From Primulina eburnea (taxonomy: Eukaryota; Streptophyta; Magnoliopsida; Lamiales; Gesneriaceae): a DNA stretch of 64,000 nucleotides. The position numbers and the translations under genes were made by a program. Below are positions 1 through 11,066 of the stretch, in pieces (positions within the stretch are counted from its first letter, which is position 1; every line of letters begins with the position of its first letter). The notes under the pieces were generated by a model. It was not told the DNA's origin. It saw nothing but the letters and a program-made list of their open reading frames with translations, and searched no databases. The stretch lies in the NCBI RefSeq assembly GCF_022965805.1, contig NC_133108.1, forward strand, positions 37,828,051-37,892,050, read 5' to 3'.

Positions 1-155
1 GCGCATACAAGTCGCGCATGTGCGCGCATAGTTCTGGACTTAACTTTGGCTACTGGACACCTCGCGCATATGCGCGCCCACACGCCGTGCATATGCGCCA
101 AGTGTTCTGCCTCCTCCGCGCATGTGCGCCTATACATATCGCGCATGTGCGCGAG
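1..155. repeat. Array of GCGCATGTGCGC palindromes in LTR U3
   Basis: Near-perfect CpG-rich palindromes (GCGCAT-G/A-TGCGC) start near 14, 64, 87, 118 and 141, with a partial copy at 1. They are separated by unrelated 8-35 bp spacers. The intervals are about 50, 23, 31 and 23 bp. They lie in the U3 half of the LTR ending at 292. The arrangement resembles the TTCGGACGATCCGAA arrays of the other Gypsy LTRs, although the motif is different. Confidence 0.7.
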
Positions 156-292
156 GACTTGTCTTGGCACATTATGTCAATTCTTTTCTCGACTCTCCCG
201 GTCTAATCTGTTCCGTCTATAAGTATCTCAATTAATCAATAAATCATTTCAGATTAATTTCTGATTACAGTAATAAAATCTCGGGCATTACA
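1..292 (-). mobile_element. Gypsy-type LTR, truncated by window edge
   Basis: On the minus strand the segment opens TGTAATGCCCGAG at 292, the TGTARTRNCCCG start shared with the Gypsy LTRs at 4075, 11067 and 46718. It runs off the left edge of the window. No polypurine tract adjoins 292, so this is either a solo LTR or the upstream LTR of an element lying to the left. The U3 part holds a palindrome array, listed separately. The family assignment rests on LTR start and architecture only; no coding region is visible. Confidence 0.5.
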
Positions 293-439
293 ATTATTCA
301 TCTCAAAGTATTATCAAAATGATGAATAATTTTATGTAATTTATGTATGTTATAACTAAATATGATTAAAAATTAATGTATTATTTTAATTCAATTAAAG
401 ATGCTATGGATATTCTTTAATAAATTAAAATTATACGAA

Positions 440-830
440 TCACTAAGACATTAAATCACAAATTTTTAAAATATTTATGCTCTTAATAAATATCTTTCAT
501 GTGATCCTCAGCCCTCTTAATGTATAATTTTACATAAATAAGGGTGTTGTGGCCAAATCTTAATTATTTAAAATTAGACGGTTCACTAGACATAAATTTT
601 TATTTTATAAATGTCCTTTATGTGATCTTTAACCGACTTAATGTATAATTTCTCATAATTAAGGGTGTTGTGGCTAAACCTTAATTTTTTTAAAATTATA
701 CGGATCACTATATAAATGTCCTTTATGTGATCCTTAACCTGACTTAATGTATAATTTCTCATAATTAAGGGTGATGTGGCCAAACCTTAATTATTTAAAA
801 TTATACTGATCACTAGACAAAAATTTTGGC
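440..830. repeat. Tandem repeat, about 3-4 units of 106-121 bp
   Basis: The phrase TTAATGTATAAT followed by TAAGGGTG(T/A)(T/G)TGTGGC recurs near 517, 638 and 744, each time followed by CCTTAATTATTTAAAATTA and a CACTAGACA or CACTATATA segment. Unit lengths are about 121 and 106 bp, with a weaker unit upstream. Small ORFs across it are chance products of the repeat. Confidence 0.75.
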
Positions 831-1145
831 TTTACTAAATCTTTATATAATAATATTTAGTAACACAATAAACACTTTCCAATAGTGCTCCCAGGAAAGA
901 TAGGTAGTGCTAAGGCCCTTTAAATACCTAACTCCTAGTCAGAACAACATTCTTCTGGGAGACTAGTGGCTAGTCAAGGCAGTTTAAACCGATGTATGAA
1001 GAATTCTTCAGATAATGTTTTCTCACGTCACCTTATAATTATTATTCACTTTAATTATTCACATTTATGTGAATCTTTATAAGCCAAAACTTTTCGATTA
1101 ATATCTTTATATTCACATTTTACTTAATATGAACAAATACTTCCC

Positions 1146-1255
1146 CATCAGTTTTTCTCTTCAATCAGAGTAGTGATAAAGTGAGTATCACATTTACGTA
1201 AAAATGTGAGCTCCTCATCAGTTTTTCTCTTTTATCAGAGTAATGATAAAGTGAG
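1146..1255. repeat. Two tandem copies of a 70-bp unit
   Basis: CATCAGTTTTTCTCTT, then ATCAGAGTARTGATAAAG and TGAG, occurs at 1146 and again at 1216. Short repeats of this kind are common in U3 regions of plant Copia elements, but no LTR boundary could be found here. Confidence 0.6.
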
Positions 1256-1835
1256 GATTATTTGTTCATTTGTGAACATCTGAAATATTTTATTTTATTA
1301 TATTCACATCTTACTTGATATGTTCATTTCAAATTATAAGCAACTTAATATAATTTAATATGAACATAATGTGAATATTGATGTACCAATTATTTTTCAA
1401 TATTATTTGCATTTTAAATTTCAAGAATAAATGCCAACGTAATATTAAATTTGCATGTACAAATCAAACACGTATCCATAATATTTGATATTTTATCTAA
1501 CATGCAATCAAAATTTCTAAACATATATTAGAAATTACGTCGAACTTGGAATATTTTTAATGTATACAAATTATTTAACCAAATGCTATATGTATACCGA
1601 ATTATACATATAACTTAGTAGCATATTAATCAATATTTATTTATTTATTATTATTATTATAAAAATAATAATAATAACAATTTGAATTGATTGTCGATAG
1701 TTTATCAATTGTCAAATGTTGTGGGTCTCAGAACATTAATTATGGGACCCGCATTATTTTTTTTAAAAATAATAAAATAAAAACAAAATTAATTGATTGC
1801 AGGCTCAATAATTCAATTCATTGAATGCATACACG

Positions 1836-2351
1836 TAGGGATGTAAATGAACCAAATCATTTGTGATCTATTCGAAGCTCGATTCGATAAAAGCTCGTTT
1901 GAGCTTGTTTAATGAAACTCGTTAAGATAAACAAACCAAACTCAAGCTTTACAGTATTAGGCTCGTTAGCTCGTGAACATGTTCGTTGGTAAGTTAATGA
2001 GTAATCTTTTAGATGAAAAAATAATAGTTTTGATATTTGATTTATTGATTTTACATATTATTTATGAAATATATAGAAAAATCTATTAAATTTATTTATT
2101 ATAATAAATTTACAAATTTTAATCAGAATAATATATTTTTCTTTAAATATATAATTTACTTTTTAATTAATTTAATAAAAATTTAAATGTATAATTCATA
2201 TTTATTAAGGTTGTTTAGGCTCGATAAAGACTTGAATAAGCTCGTGAGCCATGCATATATTCGTTAAATAAAGCTCCAGCTCGGCTCGATTATAAACAAA
2301 CCAAGCTCAACATTCAATAATTCGGCTCGACTCGACTCGATTACATCCTTA
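1836..2351. mobile_element. hAT-type MITE (516 bp)
   Basis: The element starts TAGGGATGTAAATGAACC and ends with the inverse (CGATTACATCCTTA). It is bordered by a perfect 8-bp duplication CATACACG at 1828-1835 and 2352-2359. Subterminal regions are rich in GAGCTCG-like repeats in both orientations, and the core is AT-rich. An 8-bp duplication with TAGGGATG ends is the hAT signature. There is no transposase, so it is non-autonomous. Confidence 0.85.
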
Positions 2352-3429
2352 CATACACGTTAAGTTATCTGAACGATAATAAATGTCTTCATGCACAATT
2401 GTTCTTCTTCAACGTTTCAGAAAGTTTTCTTCCCGAAACAAAATTCTCATTTCAATTTCAAGACTTCAAAGAAGAACTTCAAACTCCGATCGAGAACACA
2501 ATTATAAGGTAAGTTTTTTAATATTGTTTTATCTGATCTTTCAATTTTACGTAAACTTTCAGAAATTCCAAAATTTCATTTTTTACGTAAACTTTATGAT
2601 ATCCAACTTCAATTTCTTAAAGTTCATGATATCCGATCTTCAGAAAACAAAATATTCAAGGCTGATACAAAATGTTAGATATTTTCTCTAAAAATCATGT
2701 TTCTGCACGTATATAAACATGATAAACAAAAATGCGGAAGCTAAATTGAGCGTTACCTACAGCCATTGAATCATCTTTAAGTCTTCTGATTTTCCTCCGA
2801 TTGAAGCCTTCTAAACACTCCAATCTCTCTATACATGGTGTATTAGAATCGAACCCGTGACCTTGACTCTGATACCAATTATAGGACCGAGCGTTTGCCG
2901 CTTTACCAAAAGCTATAGCTAGTGGTAATGGAGCAACTCAAATATTTTAAGCTGCACACCAGCTCAAGCATCACGGTTCGATCGCTCTACCAAACAAGGA
3001 CAATTATTGCACTCAATAATTAAAATCTTTTTATATTTTATTGAAAAAATTGTTCAAACTTTTCGTCTATATTATTGAAATTATAGTACATATGAAATAT
3101 GTAAATAAAATACGAGTTTCACATAAACTTTAATATTGACTTAAAAATGATTTTGTTAATTTTTCAAACAGTATTTGGTTAAATCAGAGATTAAAAATTT
3201 ATAGCAAATAGTTTTTTCATAATTAATATATAATAATTTTCCATATGATACATTCAAAATTCATGGAAAATCAAATGTACAAAGTAGATGAGCTAATAAT
3301 TATTTGTAACATGGGCAATTTATATCTATTCATGCATAAAATATTTTGTTATCCCGGCGAATGATCAGTATCAAAGCTTCAATGGCGTCAAACTGCAAAA
3401 TCATCCTATATTTTAAAGTCTGCATTCTC
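2352..3429. other. AT-rich stretch without a gene
   Basis: A 102-codon ORF at 2383-2691 has no recognisable domain and is lysine/phenylalanine-rich as expected from AT-rich DNA. It contains an AG/GTAAGT-like donor near 2509, so an untranslated exon cannot be excluded. A degraded retroelement primer site at 2865 is listed separately. Nothing else is supported. Confidence 0.4.
2865..2996 (-). mobile_element. Degraded LTR-element remnant with primer-binding site
   Basis: On the minus strand, ATTGGTATCAGAGTC at 2865-2880 matches the initiator-tRNA-Met primer site used by plant LTR elements. It follows about 115 bp that may be the end of an LTR. No coding region or second LTR was found, so this is a weak call. 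A GGTTCGATTCT box-B-like string nearby makes a tRNA-derived SINE the alternative. Confidence 0.3.
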
Positions 3430-3691
3430 TGAAGCGGAAGTGTTGCTTCAATTATAGAAATAAAAGAAGAACAAAAGAGATACACATCATGTAATTCATT
3501 TCTTTTCTGTATAAGCATTTACAATTGAGCTAAGATTTATATACAAAGCCAACATTCAAGATGTCGACAACTGGTATCAATTCTGAAATCAATTCTGATG
3601 TAACCGATTAAACAAATTGATTCATCTAGACTATTCGTGAAACCATGGGTTTGTCATTTATCTTATGAGCTTGAGACTATGGGCTTTAACA
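3430..3691 (-). mobile_element. Candidate 3' LTR of the old Copia
   Basis: Downstream of a polypurine-like tract (minus GCATGAGGGGGCAAG near 3725), the minus strand starts TGTTAAAGCCC at 3691 and could end CTTCA at 3430. It includes a TATA-like TGTATATAAATC near 3537. There is no second LTR for comparison, so the boundaries are inferred from TG..CA ends only. Confidence 0.4.
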
Positions 3692-4069
3692 TTTGATTCT
3701 TGGACTTTAGGATTTGCTTTAACTTGCCCCCTCATGCTTAGCAGGGGATGATGAACCACACTAACTTTGAACCGAAGTCGATGAAACATCATTGTAGACA
3801 ATGGTTTAGTAAGTATATCTGCAAGTTGATCAGTCGAAGGAACATCACGTACTGAAAGTTGTTTGGCCAAAACCTTCTCACGAACAAAGTGAAGATCAAG
3901 CTGCAGGTGCTTAGTTCTTGCATGTAAAACTGGATTAGTAGTGAATGCAATGGTGCTGAGATTGTCACACCATAGAATAGGTGGACTTGAGACAGCAATG
4001 TGCAGCTCAGAGAGAAGGGATTGAATCCACAATAGCTCAGATGTGGCATTTGCAACACTTCTATATTCT
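3658..4069 (-). pseudogene. Copia RNase H C-terminal fragment
   Basis: The frame carries TETEYRSVANATSELLWIQ, then WCDNLSTIAFTTNPVLHART and KHLQLDLHFVREK, then a DQLADILTKPL tail. This is the classic Copia RNase H C-terminus (the host element's SSTETEYRS box is where the Gypsy landed). It is open to a stop at 3658. The N-terminal half resumes beyond 14665. It lies just before the purine tract and candidate LTR. Confidence 0.85.
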
Positions 4070-4074
4070 GTTTC

Positions 4075-5412
4075 TGTAGTGACCCGTTCCAGAATCACCT
4101 ACTAATGAAGAACTAAGCATGCAATTAACTTAATTAATAATAATCAGAGATAACAGCGGAAAACTGACACCAAACGATAGTTATACAACCCAATCGAAAA
4201 TCCAGAACAACTCAACTTAAACTGAAATATACGGTACAACCATATCGAAACAAAAAGATACCGAAGAACCAACCAGCTACTCAACGTCCTCCTCCTCCTC
4301 CTCCTGAGCTGTCCAACCTGAGGCCTGCCCCGTGGGAATGGGGTGTCCAAGATAAACAAAACCGAGGACGTGAGCGATAAGAACGCCCAGTACAAAAGCA
4401 TGAGTATACAAGCCTATATGAAATGCACATGCTATGATATGATACCAGGGTAGTCAAGAAACAGGAGTAACAAAGGATCTCAAAATGCTCAGTCTAGAGG
4501 CGCCAAGTGGATAGTGCCGCGCGGTACTCCTCTGGGTCACTGCATCCACTACAAGAACAGACGTGGACCTAAAATGTCCCGGATCACCGAAGCCCTCCGG
4601 ACCCGTCGGCCACTGTGTACTCTCGGTGTCCATGCGTCCACAAGACAAGACAGGGCTGAGCGGCCCCACAAGATATAGCTTATCTCGAAAGAGATACAGC
4701 TCAACAGTAAAGGCTATCTCGAAGGAGATACGGCTCAACATGAAATGCAACATGCATCATAAAACGTGACATAATAGCATGCATCATATGACATATATCA
4801 ATGCACCACATAATCATGCAACACATATAAGGATGTATACTCGACCAGGATATCTCGGATAGTACTTTCGTACCTCAAACCAGCAGATCCTAACAATCAG
4901 TCCTAGACTCACGCCTGCGTCCGCAGTCAGCCCACTGATGCCGCTAGCTCCAAACTAGAGCACAGCTCCGCTACAACACTAGTAGCTCCCCGCTAGTGCC
5001 CGAACCTCGGAAAAAGACTAGAAACCTGTCAGAAACGACTGAAATACTCTGGAACACTCTGAAATGGCGAGTCACAAATGAAGCCTCGCGCCTCTATTTA
5101 TAGTCAATGTTCGGACGCTCCGATCCACTTCGGAAGCTCCGATCTGGTATACTTCGGACGATCCGAACCCACTTCGGACGATCCGAACCCTGCATGTCTT
5201 CCACGAGTACAGCCACCTGTCCCGGACGATCCGAGTCTTGATCGGACGATCCGAACCCTTCCACGTGTCCAGCCACCTGTCTCGGACGGTCCGAACCCAC
5301 TTCGGATGATCCGAACCCTCTTCGGACGATCCGAACCTGGTTCGGTCTTTCCGATCCCACCGAAATATAATTAATCCAATAATTAACTCAAATTAGGAAT
5401 CGGGTTACTACA
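4075..5412 (-). repeat. 3' LTR of the Tekay-type element (1338 bp)
   Basis: Minus-strand TGTAGTAACCCG...GGGTCACTACA. U3 carries the palindrome array (5110-5355) and a TATAAATAG box at 5094-5103. R/U5 carries the stretch around 4660-4750 shared with the nested LTRs. Small ORFs inside it, including identical ones in the other LTR copy, are not genes. Confidence 0.95.
5094..5355 (-). promoter_or_regulatory. LTR promoter: TATA box plus 20-bp-phased palindrome array
   Basis: Ten copies of a palindrome near TTCGGACGATCCGAA occur on the plus strand, with the CGG at about 5112, 5131, 5155, 5175, 5223, 5243, 5283, 5303, 5323 and 5343. Steps are 19, 24, 20, 48, 20, 40, 20, 20 and 20 bp. Reading on the minus strand, TATAAATAG begins 20 bp after the last unit. 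The larger gaps hold a CCACGTGTCC G-box-like site (near 5261) or a CCACGAGTAC variant. The periodicity, close to two helical turns, suggests protein binding on one face. That is inference. Confidence 0.75.
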
Positions 5413-5432
5413 TTCTCCCCCCCTTAAAAAGA
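5413..5432 (-). other. Polypurine tract of the Tekay-type element
   Basis: Minus-strand AAGGGGGGGGAGAA lies directly before the LTR start TGTAGTAACCCG, after the conserved CGAGGACGAAATC phrase. It primes plus-strand DNA synthesis. The same tract precedes the nested LTR at 12868. Confidence 0.9.
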
Positions 5433-5576
5433 TTTCGTCCTCGAAATCAAGTTTATAGGATGAACAAAAACTGAAATAACAACATTGTTAATATATCTCA
5501 ATTGTTGTTGAACACAACTGCTAATTGGATTACAACGGAAAACACACGTACATCTGTAGTACATCTATAATACAAC

Positions 5577-8500
5577 TCAAAAGAGCTCTGGATGCTCTAA
5601 ACGCATACGACTCTCTAACTCCCAAGTGGCTTCTTCAGTGCCTCTGCGCTGCCACTGAACTAAGACAAGAGGAATGATCTTATTCCGCAATACCTTGTCT
5701 TTGCGATCGAGAATCCGCACTGGTCGTTCCACGTAAGACAAATCCGAATTTAGTTGAACTTCAGAGGGATGCAAAATGTGAGACTTATCTGCTACGTATC
5801 GTCTCAACAAAGATACGTGGAACACATCGTGAATACTTGATAGGTACGGCGGCAATGCCAGTCTGTAAGCCAAATCTCCCACGCTTTCCAATATTTCAAA
5901 TGGACCAATAAATCTCGGAGACAGCTTACCCTTGAGACCAAATCTCAAAATCCTGCGAAAAGGTGAAACTCGGAGAAACACTTTCTCACCTGGCTGAAAA
6001 TAAAGAGGTCGCCGCTTGGTGTTCGCATAACTAGCCTGTCGATCCTGAGCGATCTTAATCCGTTTCTTGATTATTGCAACCTTATCAATAGCCTGCTGGA
6101 CTAACTCCGGTCCCTCAACATGTCGTTCCCCAACTTCATCCCAAAATAATGGAGTACGACAACGTCGCCCATACAACGCCTCAAATGGTGCCATACCAAT
6201 ACTACGATGATAGCTGTTGTTGTATGCGAACTCAATCAAAGGCAAATGATCATGCCAAGCGATTCCGAAATCCATAACACAGGCTCGCAACATATCCTCA
6301 AGTGTACGGATAGTCCTCTCTGTCTGACCGTCGGTCTCTGGATGATAAGTTGTACTTAAACTTAATGAAGTGCCCAATGCTGCCTGGAAACTACCCCAAA
6401 ATCGTGAGGTAAAACGAGGATCTCTGTCACTGACAATACTAACTGGCACCCCATGCAAACGTACAATCTCTTGAATGTACAATCGAGCCATACGATCGAA
6501 AGTGAAATCACGGTTATATGGCAGAAAATGAGCAGACTTGGTGAGTCGATCCACCACTACCCAAATAGCATCACTATTCCTCGAAGACAATGGTAAGTGA
6601 GTAATGAAGTCCATCGCAATATGCTCCCACTTCCATTCGGGAATAGGTAAGTTCAACAATAATCCTCCCGGTCGACGGTGCTCTGCCTTAACCTGCTGAC
6701 AAACAAGACACTTGGAAACAAACTGATAAACGCTGCGCTTCATCCCTTTCCACCAAAATCGTGTCCTCAAATCTTTATACATCTTGTTGCTTCCTGGATG
6801 GACACTCAACTTGCTTCGATGAGCCTGAGCCAAGATCTCTTCCCTCAAAGTATCATCCTCTGGTACCACCACCCGATTAGACAAACACAGAAGTCCATTA
6901 GACTGATAATGGAAATTGCTATCTCCACCAGCCAACCGAGCTAATCTCTGAGTCTTGAGATCAGACATCTGAGCATCTCGAATCCGAGCGAACAAAGCTG
7001 GCTCAGATAAAATGGTAGCAACACGAATGCTCTCCATACCTTTCCGATGTTTGAAATTAAATCCCAATGAACAACAATCCTGGATAGTACTAATCATAGC
7101 ACTGGTCTGAAGTGCAGAGGCTCTCACCTTGCGACTAAGAGCATCGGCTGTGAGATTCGCAGAACCTGGTTGGTATTTGATCTCGCAGTCATAATCTTTA
7201 AGTAGATCCATCCAACGACGTTGTCTCATGTTCAACTCAGCCTGAGTGAACAGATACTTCAGACTCTTATGATCAGTGAAAATTTCAAACTTAACCCCGT
7301 ACAAGTAATGACGCCAGATCTTTAGCGCAAACACAATAGCAGCTAATTCTAGATCATGAACAGGGTACTTCTCCTCGTGAGGTTTTAACTGCCTGGATGC
7401 GTAAGCGATCACATGACCATTCTGCGTCAACACACACCCTAAGCCTTGAAAAGAAGCATCGGTGTAAACACTGAAACCATCAGATCCTGACGGTAACGCC
7501 AAAACAGGTGCAGAAGTCAGAAGTCGACGAAGCTCTCTGAAACTATCTTCGCACTCAGATGACCACTCAAATGGAACATCCTTCCGAGTAAGCTGCGACA
7601 ATGGTCTAGCTACCTGAGAGAAATTCACGATGAAGCGACGATAATACCCTGCCAGACCTAGAAAACTACGGATCTCAGCCATCGTCGTAGGACGTGACCA
7701 ATTCAGCACTGCTTCGATCTTGCTGGGATCCACAGAAATTCCTTCCTTGGAAATCACATGACCAAGGAATACTACACGATCAATCCAGAACTCGCACTTA
7801 CTCAGCTTAGCATACAATTGCTTCTCACGAAGAATCTGCAACACAATCCTCAAGTGCTGGATATGCTCTTCCACACTGTGAGAATAAATCAAGATATCGT
7901 CGATGAAAATCACAACAAACTGATCTAGAAAATCCCGAAAGACTCGATTCATCAAATCCATGAACACTGCTGGCGCATTCGTCAATCCAAATGGCATAAC
8001 TAGAAACTCGTAATGCCCATATCGAGTACGAAATGCAGTCTTGGAAATATCATCATCTCTAACTCTCATCTGATGATAACCCGATCGCAAGTCAATCTTG
8101 GAGTAAACAGAGGTACCCTGAAGCTGATCGAACAAATCATCGATACGAGGTAATGGATACTTGTTTTTGATCGTCACACGATTCAGCTGGCGATAATCAA
8201 TGCACAATCGCATAGATCCATCTTTCTTCTTGACAAACAAGACTGGAGCTCCCCAAGGTGAAACACTCGGGCGAATATAACCTTTATCAAGAAGATCCTG
8301 TAATTGCTGCTTCAATTCTCTCATCTCTGACGGAGCAAGACGATAGGGGGCACGAGAAATCGGTGCAGTCCCTGGCATTAACTCAATGCCAAATTCCACC
8401 TCTCTAACCGGAGGAAAACCAGGAATCTCATCTGGAAAAACATCAGGAAATTCACAAACCACTGGAATATCATCTATACCAACACTACCTGTGGAGGAAT

Positions 8501-9995
8501 CAATCGCATAGATGAGGTAGCCTTCCCCGCCCGCCTCTAAAGCACGACAGGCTTTCAGAGCAGATACCACTGGCATCGGAGGTCGCGCTCCCTCACCATA
8601 GAAAAACCAACTAGAGCTCTCAGTCGTACGAAACTGAACAAGCTTCTGGTAACAATCCACGGTAGCTCGGTAGGTAGTCAATAGGTCTATACCTAGAATA
8701 CAATCAAAATCTTCCATCTCCAGGATCATAAGATTCGCAATCAATTCGTTACCCTCAAAATCTAAGGGACAACCCATCACTAGACGCTTTGCTAACACCG
8801 AATGACCCATCGGGGTAGAAACGGAAAGAATGACGTCTAGAGAAACATACGGTAACTTATGACGCTTAACAAATCGTGCAGAAATGAATGAATGTGATGC
8901 TCCGGTATCAATAAGAACAAAAGCAGGAATACCGCATAAACGAAAAGTACCTGCTATGACTCTCTCCATTTCATCTGCAGCCTGATCCTGGTTCAGCGCA
9001 AAAACCTGACCTTGGGCACGAGGTCGAAGATTTGAACTACCCACTGCCTGACCCTGCCTCCTCTGCTGAACAGTCGTCTGAGATCCGGAACCAGATCCTG
9101 CTCCACCTCGCAACTGAGGACAATTCTTCTTGAGATGACCCATCTCTCCGCACTGAAAACAAGCTCCCGCGGCTGATCGGCATTGCTCCGATGGATGGTT
9201 CTTCCCACAATGTACACAAGAAACCTTCTTCTTACCAAAGCGGAAAACACCGCTAGACCGTGATCCAGATCCAGAAGAAGAAGAACCAGATTTCTTGAAA
9301 GACTGAGATCGAGGGCTCAAAGTACTCGGAGGTCTAGAAGAAAGAATAGCCCTACCACGCTGGAGACTGATCTCTGCCTGGCGACACCGGTTCACTAACC
9401 CATCATACGAAGTAGGATTATCACAGACAGTGACTCGATCAAAAATCTCCTGGTTAAGACCCTGGAGGAAATGGTCATACTTGGCCTCAGAACTGCCACT
9501 GATATGAGGGGCAAAAGGTAACAACTCAAAGAACTTCTGCTGATATTCATCAACAGACATACTCCCCTGCTTAAGATTCAGGAGCTCAATCGTCTTTGCC
9601 TGGCGAAGGGCTGGAGGAAAATACAGCTGCATGAAAGCTGCACGGAAATCGGCCCAAGTCACCCTACCCTGAGACTGGACTATCGGTGCAGAAGTCGATC
9701 GCCACCACTTGCGCACACGGCCCTCGAGAAGAAAACTAAGGGTCTCCATCTGCTGCTCCTCGGTGCACTGGAATGCACGGAAACAACTCTCCATGCGCTC
9801 TAACCAATCCTCAGCATCATCGGGAGTCTCACCGCCGACTAAAGGCTTAGGCCCCATCTGAATGAAACGGTGCAAATCAAAACGCCTAGGACCATCCCGA
9901 CGATGACGATGTTCACGATGACGCCTACGATCGTCCTGGTCACCCCAACGACCTACACTTCCCTGACTACTCTCATCACCAAAGTGGTCAGCCAT
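5577..9995 (-). CDS. Gypsy gag-pol polyprotein (Tekay-type, with chromodomain)
   Basis: A single 1472-residue ORF from the ATG at 9995. The frame stays open upstream to 10139, but MADHFGD matches the gag start of the nested copy. Domains in order: gag; CCHC knuckle [14 protein letters not shown] near residue 282; aspartic protease [10 protein letters not shown] near 363; RT with FIDDILIYS near 698; RNase [11 protein letters not shown] near 847; integrase HHCC near 1060-1100 and catalytic DDE core with MDFITH and SDRDPRF near 1128 and 1188; and a C-terminal chromodomain-like [17 protein letters not shown] at about 1450. The gag-PR-RT-RH-INT order is Gypsy. No frameshift or stop was found, consistent with a potentially functional copy. 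Gag and pol are fused in one frame, as in many plant chromoviruses. Confidence 0.95.
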   Translation of the reverse strand: MADHFGDESSQGSVGRWGDQDDRRRHREHRHRRDGPRRFDLHRFIQMGPKPLVGGETPDDAEDWLERMESCFRAFQCTEEQQMETLSFLLEGRVRKWWRSTSAPIVQSQGRVTWADFRAAFMQLYFPPALRQAKTIELLNLKQGSMSVDEYQQKFFELLPFAPHISGSSEAKYDHFLQGLNQEIFDRVTVCDNPTSYDGLVNRCRQAEISLQRGRAILSSRPPSTLSPRSQSFKKSGSSSSGSGSRSSGVFRFGKKKVSCVHCGKNHPSEQCRSAAGACFQCGEMGHLKKNCPQLRGGAGSGSGSQTTVQQRRQGQAVGSSNLRPRAQGQVFALNQDQAADEMERVIAGTFRLCGIPAFVLIDTGASHSFISARFVKRHKLPYVSLDVILSVSTPMGHSVLAKRLVMGCPLDFEGNELIANLMILEMEDFDCILGIDLLTTYRATVDCYQKLVQFRTTESSSWFFYGEGARPPMPVVSALKACRALEAGGEGYLIYAIDSSTGSVGIDDIPVVCEFPDVFPDEIPGFPPVREVEFGIELMPGTAPISRAPYRLAPSEMRELKQQLQDLLDKGYIRPSVSPWGAPVLFVKKKDGSMRLCIDYRQLNRVTIKNKYPLPRIDDLFDQLQGTSVYSKIDLRSGYHQMRVRDDDISKTAFRTRYGHYEFLVMPFGLTNAPAVFMDLMNRVFRDFLDQFVVIFIDDILIYSHSVEEHIQHLRIVLQILREKQLYAKLSKCEFWIDRVVFLGHVISKEGISVDPSKIEAVLNWSRPTTMAEIRSFLGLAGYYRRFIVNFSQVARPLSQLTRKDVPFEWSSECEDSFRELRRLLTSAPVLALPSGSDGFSVYTDASFQGLGCVLTQNGHVIAYASRQLKPHEEKYPVHDLELAAIVFALKIWRHYLYGVKFEIFTDHKSLKYLFTQAELNMRQRRWMDLLKDYDCEIKYQPGSANLTADALSRKVRASALQTSAMISTIQDCCSLGFNFKHRKGMESIRVATILSEPALFARIRDAQMSDLKTQRLARLAGGDSNFHYQSNGLLCLSNRVVVPEDDTLREEILAQAHRSKLSVHPGSNKMYKDLRTRFWWKGMKRSVYQFVSKCLVCQQVKAEHRRPGGLLLNLPIPEWKWEHIAMDFITHLPLSSRNSDAIWVVVDRLTKSAHFLPYNRDFTFDRMARLYIQEIVRLHGVPVSIVSDRDPRFTSRFWGSFQAALGTSLSLSTTYHPETDGQTERTIRTLEDMLRACVMDFGIAWHDHLPLIEFAYNNSYHRSIGMAPFEALYGRRCRTPLFWDEVGERHVEGPELVQQAIDKVAIIKKRIKIAQDRQASYANTKRRPLYFQPGEKVFLRVSPFRRILRFGLKGKLSPRFIGPFEILESVGDLAYRLALPPYLSSIHDVFHVSLLRRYVADKSHILHPSEVQLNSDLSYVERPVRILDRKDKVLRNKIIPLVLVQWQRRGTEEATWELESRMRLEHPELF

Positions 9996-10077
9996 CGCTA
10001 CAAGATAGAATGGGGAAAATGGTAAAATGGTCAACGAAAATCCCAAAACAGAATCTATATCCCAAAATCGTAAGCAT

Positions 10078-10089
10078 GCTCTGATACCA
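10078..10089 (-). other. Primer-binding site, initiator tRNA-Met type
   Basis: Minus-strand TGGTATCAGAGC is separated from the LTR end by TTTA. The same spacing and sequence occurs in the nested element at 12498. Confidence 0.9.
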
Positions 10090-10093
10090 TAAA

Positions 10094-11066
10094 TGTAGTG
10101 ACCCGTTCCAGAATCACCTACTAATGAAGAACTAAGCATGCAATTAACTTAATTAATAATAATCAGAGATAACAGCGGAAAACTGACACCAAACGATAGT
10201 TATACAACCCAATCGAAAATCCAGAACAACTCAACTTAAACTGAAATATACGGTACAACCATATCGAAACAAAAAGATACCGAAGAACCAACCAGCTACT
10301 CAACGTCCTCCTCCTCCTCCTCCTGAGCTGTCCAACCTGAGGCCTGCCCCGTGGGAATGGGGTGTCCAAGATAAACAAAACCGAGGACGTGAGCGATAAG
10401 AACGCCCAGTACAAAAGCATGAGTATACAAGCCTATATGAAATGCACATGCTATGATATGATACCAGGGTAGTCAAGAAACAGGAGTAACAAAGGATCTC
10501 AAAATGCTCAGTCTAGAGGCGCCAAGTGGATAGTGCCGCGCGGTACTCCTCTGGGTCACTGCATCCACTACAAGAACAGACGTGGACCTAAAATGTCCCG
10601 GATCACCGAAGCCCTCCGGACCCGTCGGCCACTGTGTACTCTCGGTGTCCATGCGTCCACAAGACAAGACAGGGCTGAGCGGCCCCACAAGATATAGCTT
10701 ATCTCGAAAGAGATACAGCTCAACAGTAAAGGCTATCTCGAAGGAGATACGGCTCAACATGAAATGCAACATGCATCATAAAACGTGACATAATAGCATG
10801 CATCATATGACATATATCAATGCACCACATAATCATGCAACACATATAAGGATGTATACTCGACCAGGATATCTCGGATAGTACTTTCGTACCTCAAACC
10901 AGCAGATCCTAACAATCAGTCCTAGACTCACGCCTGCGTCCGCAGTCAGCCCACTGATGCCGCTAGCTCCAAACTAGAGCACAGCTCCGCTACAACACTA
11001 GTAGCTCCCCGCTAGTGCCCGAACCTCGGAAAAAGACTAGAAACCTGTCAGAAACGACTGAAATAC
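10094..11066 (-). repeat. 5' LTR of the Tekay-type element, R/U5 portion
   Basis: This matches 4075-5047 of the 3' LTR. The copy is interrupted after GAAATAC at 11066 by the nested element and resumes at 14300. Confidence 0.95.

Larger units (their letters stand above)
293..1835. other. AT-rich non-coding stretch, no gene seen
   Basis: No convincing ORF or known domain. Two local tandem repeats (440-830 and 1146-1255) are listed separately. The palindromic GTGGGTCTCAGAACATTAATTATGGGACCC around 1720-1750 is a short imperfect inverted repeat. The segment could be part of a decayed LTR element, but I could not define ends. Confidence 0.5.

Noticed and set aside
2383..2691. 102-codon ORF as a gene
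   Set aside because: No domain, AT-driven composition, no partner exon found.
4144..4401. ORFs repeated identically at 4144, 4454, 10163, 10473, 11793 and 13594
   Set aside because: They lie in R/U5 of LTRs, are identical only because the LTRs are near-identical, and match no protein family.
5078..5374. ORFs through the palindrome array, and possible CRISPR-like array
   Set aside because: The proteins are translations of the 20-bp repeat. Units are palindromic, vary in sequence, and are in a plant LTR next to a TATA box, so not CRISPR.
5577..10139. Polyprotein as an endogenous pararetrovirus
   Set aside because: LTRs, duplication, integrase with chromodomain and domain order identify a Ty3/Gypsy element.
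9996..10139. Upstream extension of gag start to 10139
   Set aside because: It runs into the primer site and LTR edge, and the nested copy conserves MADHFGD as start.
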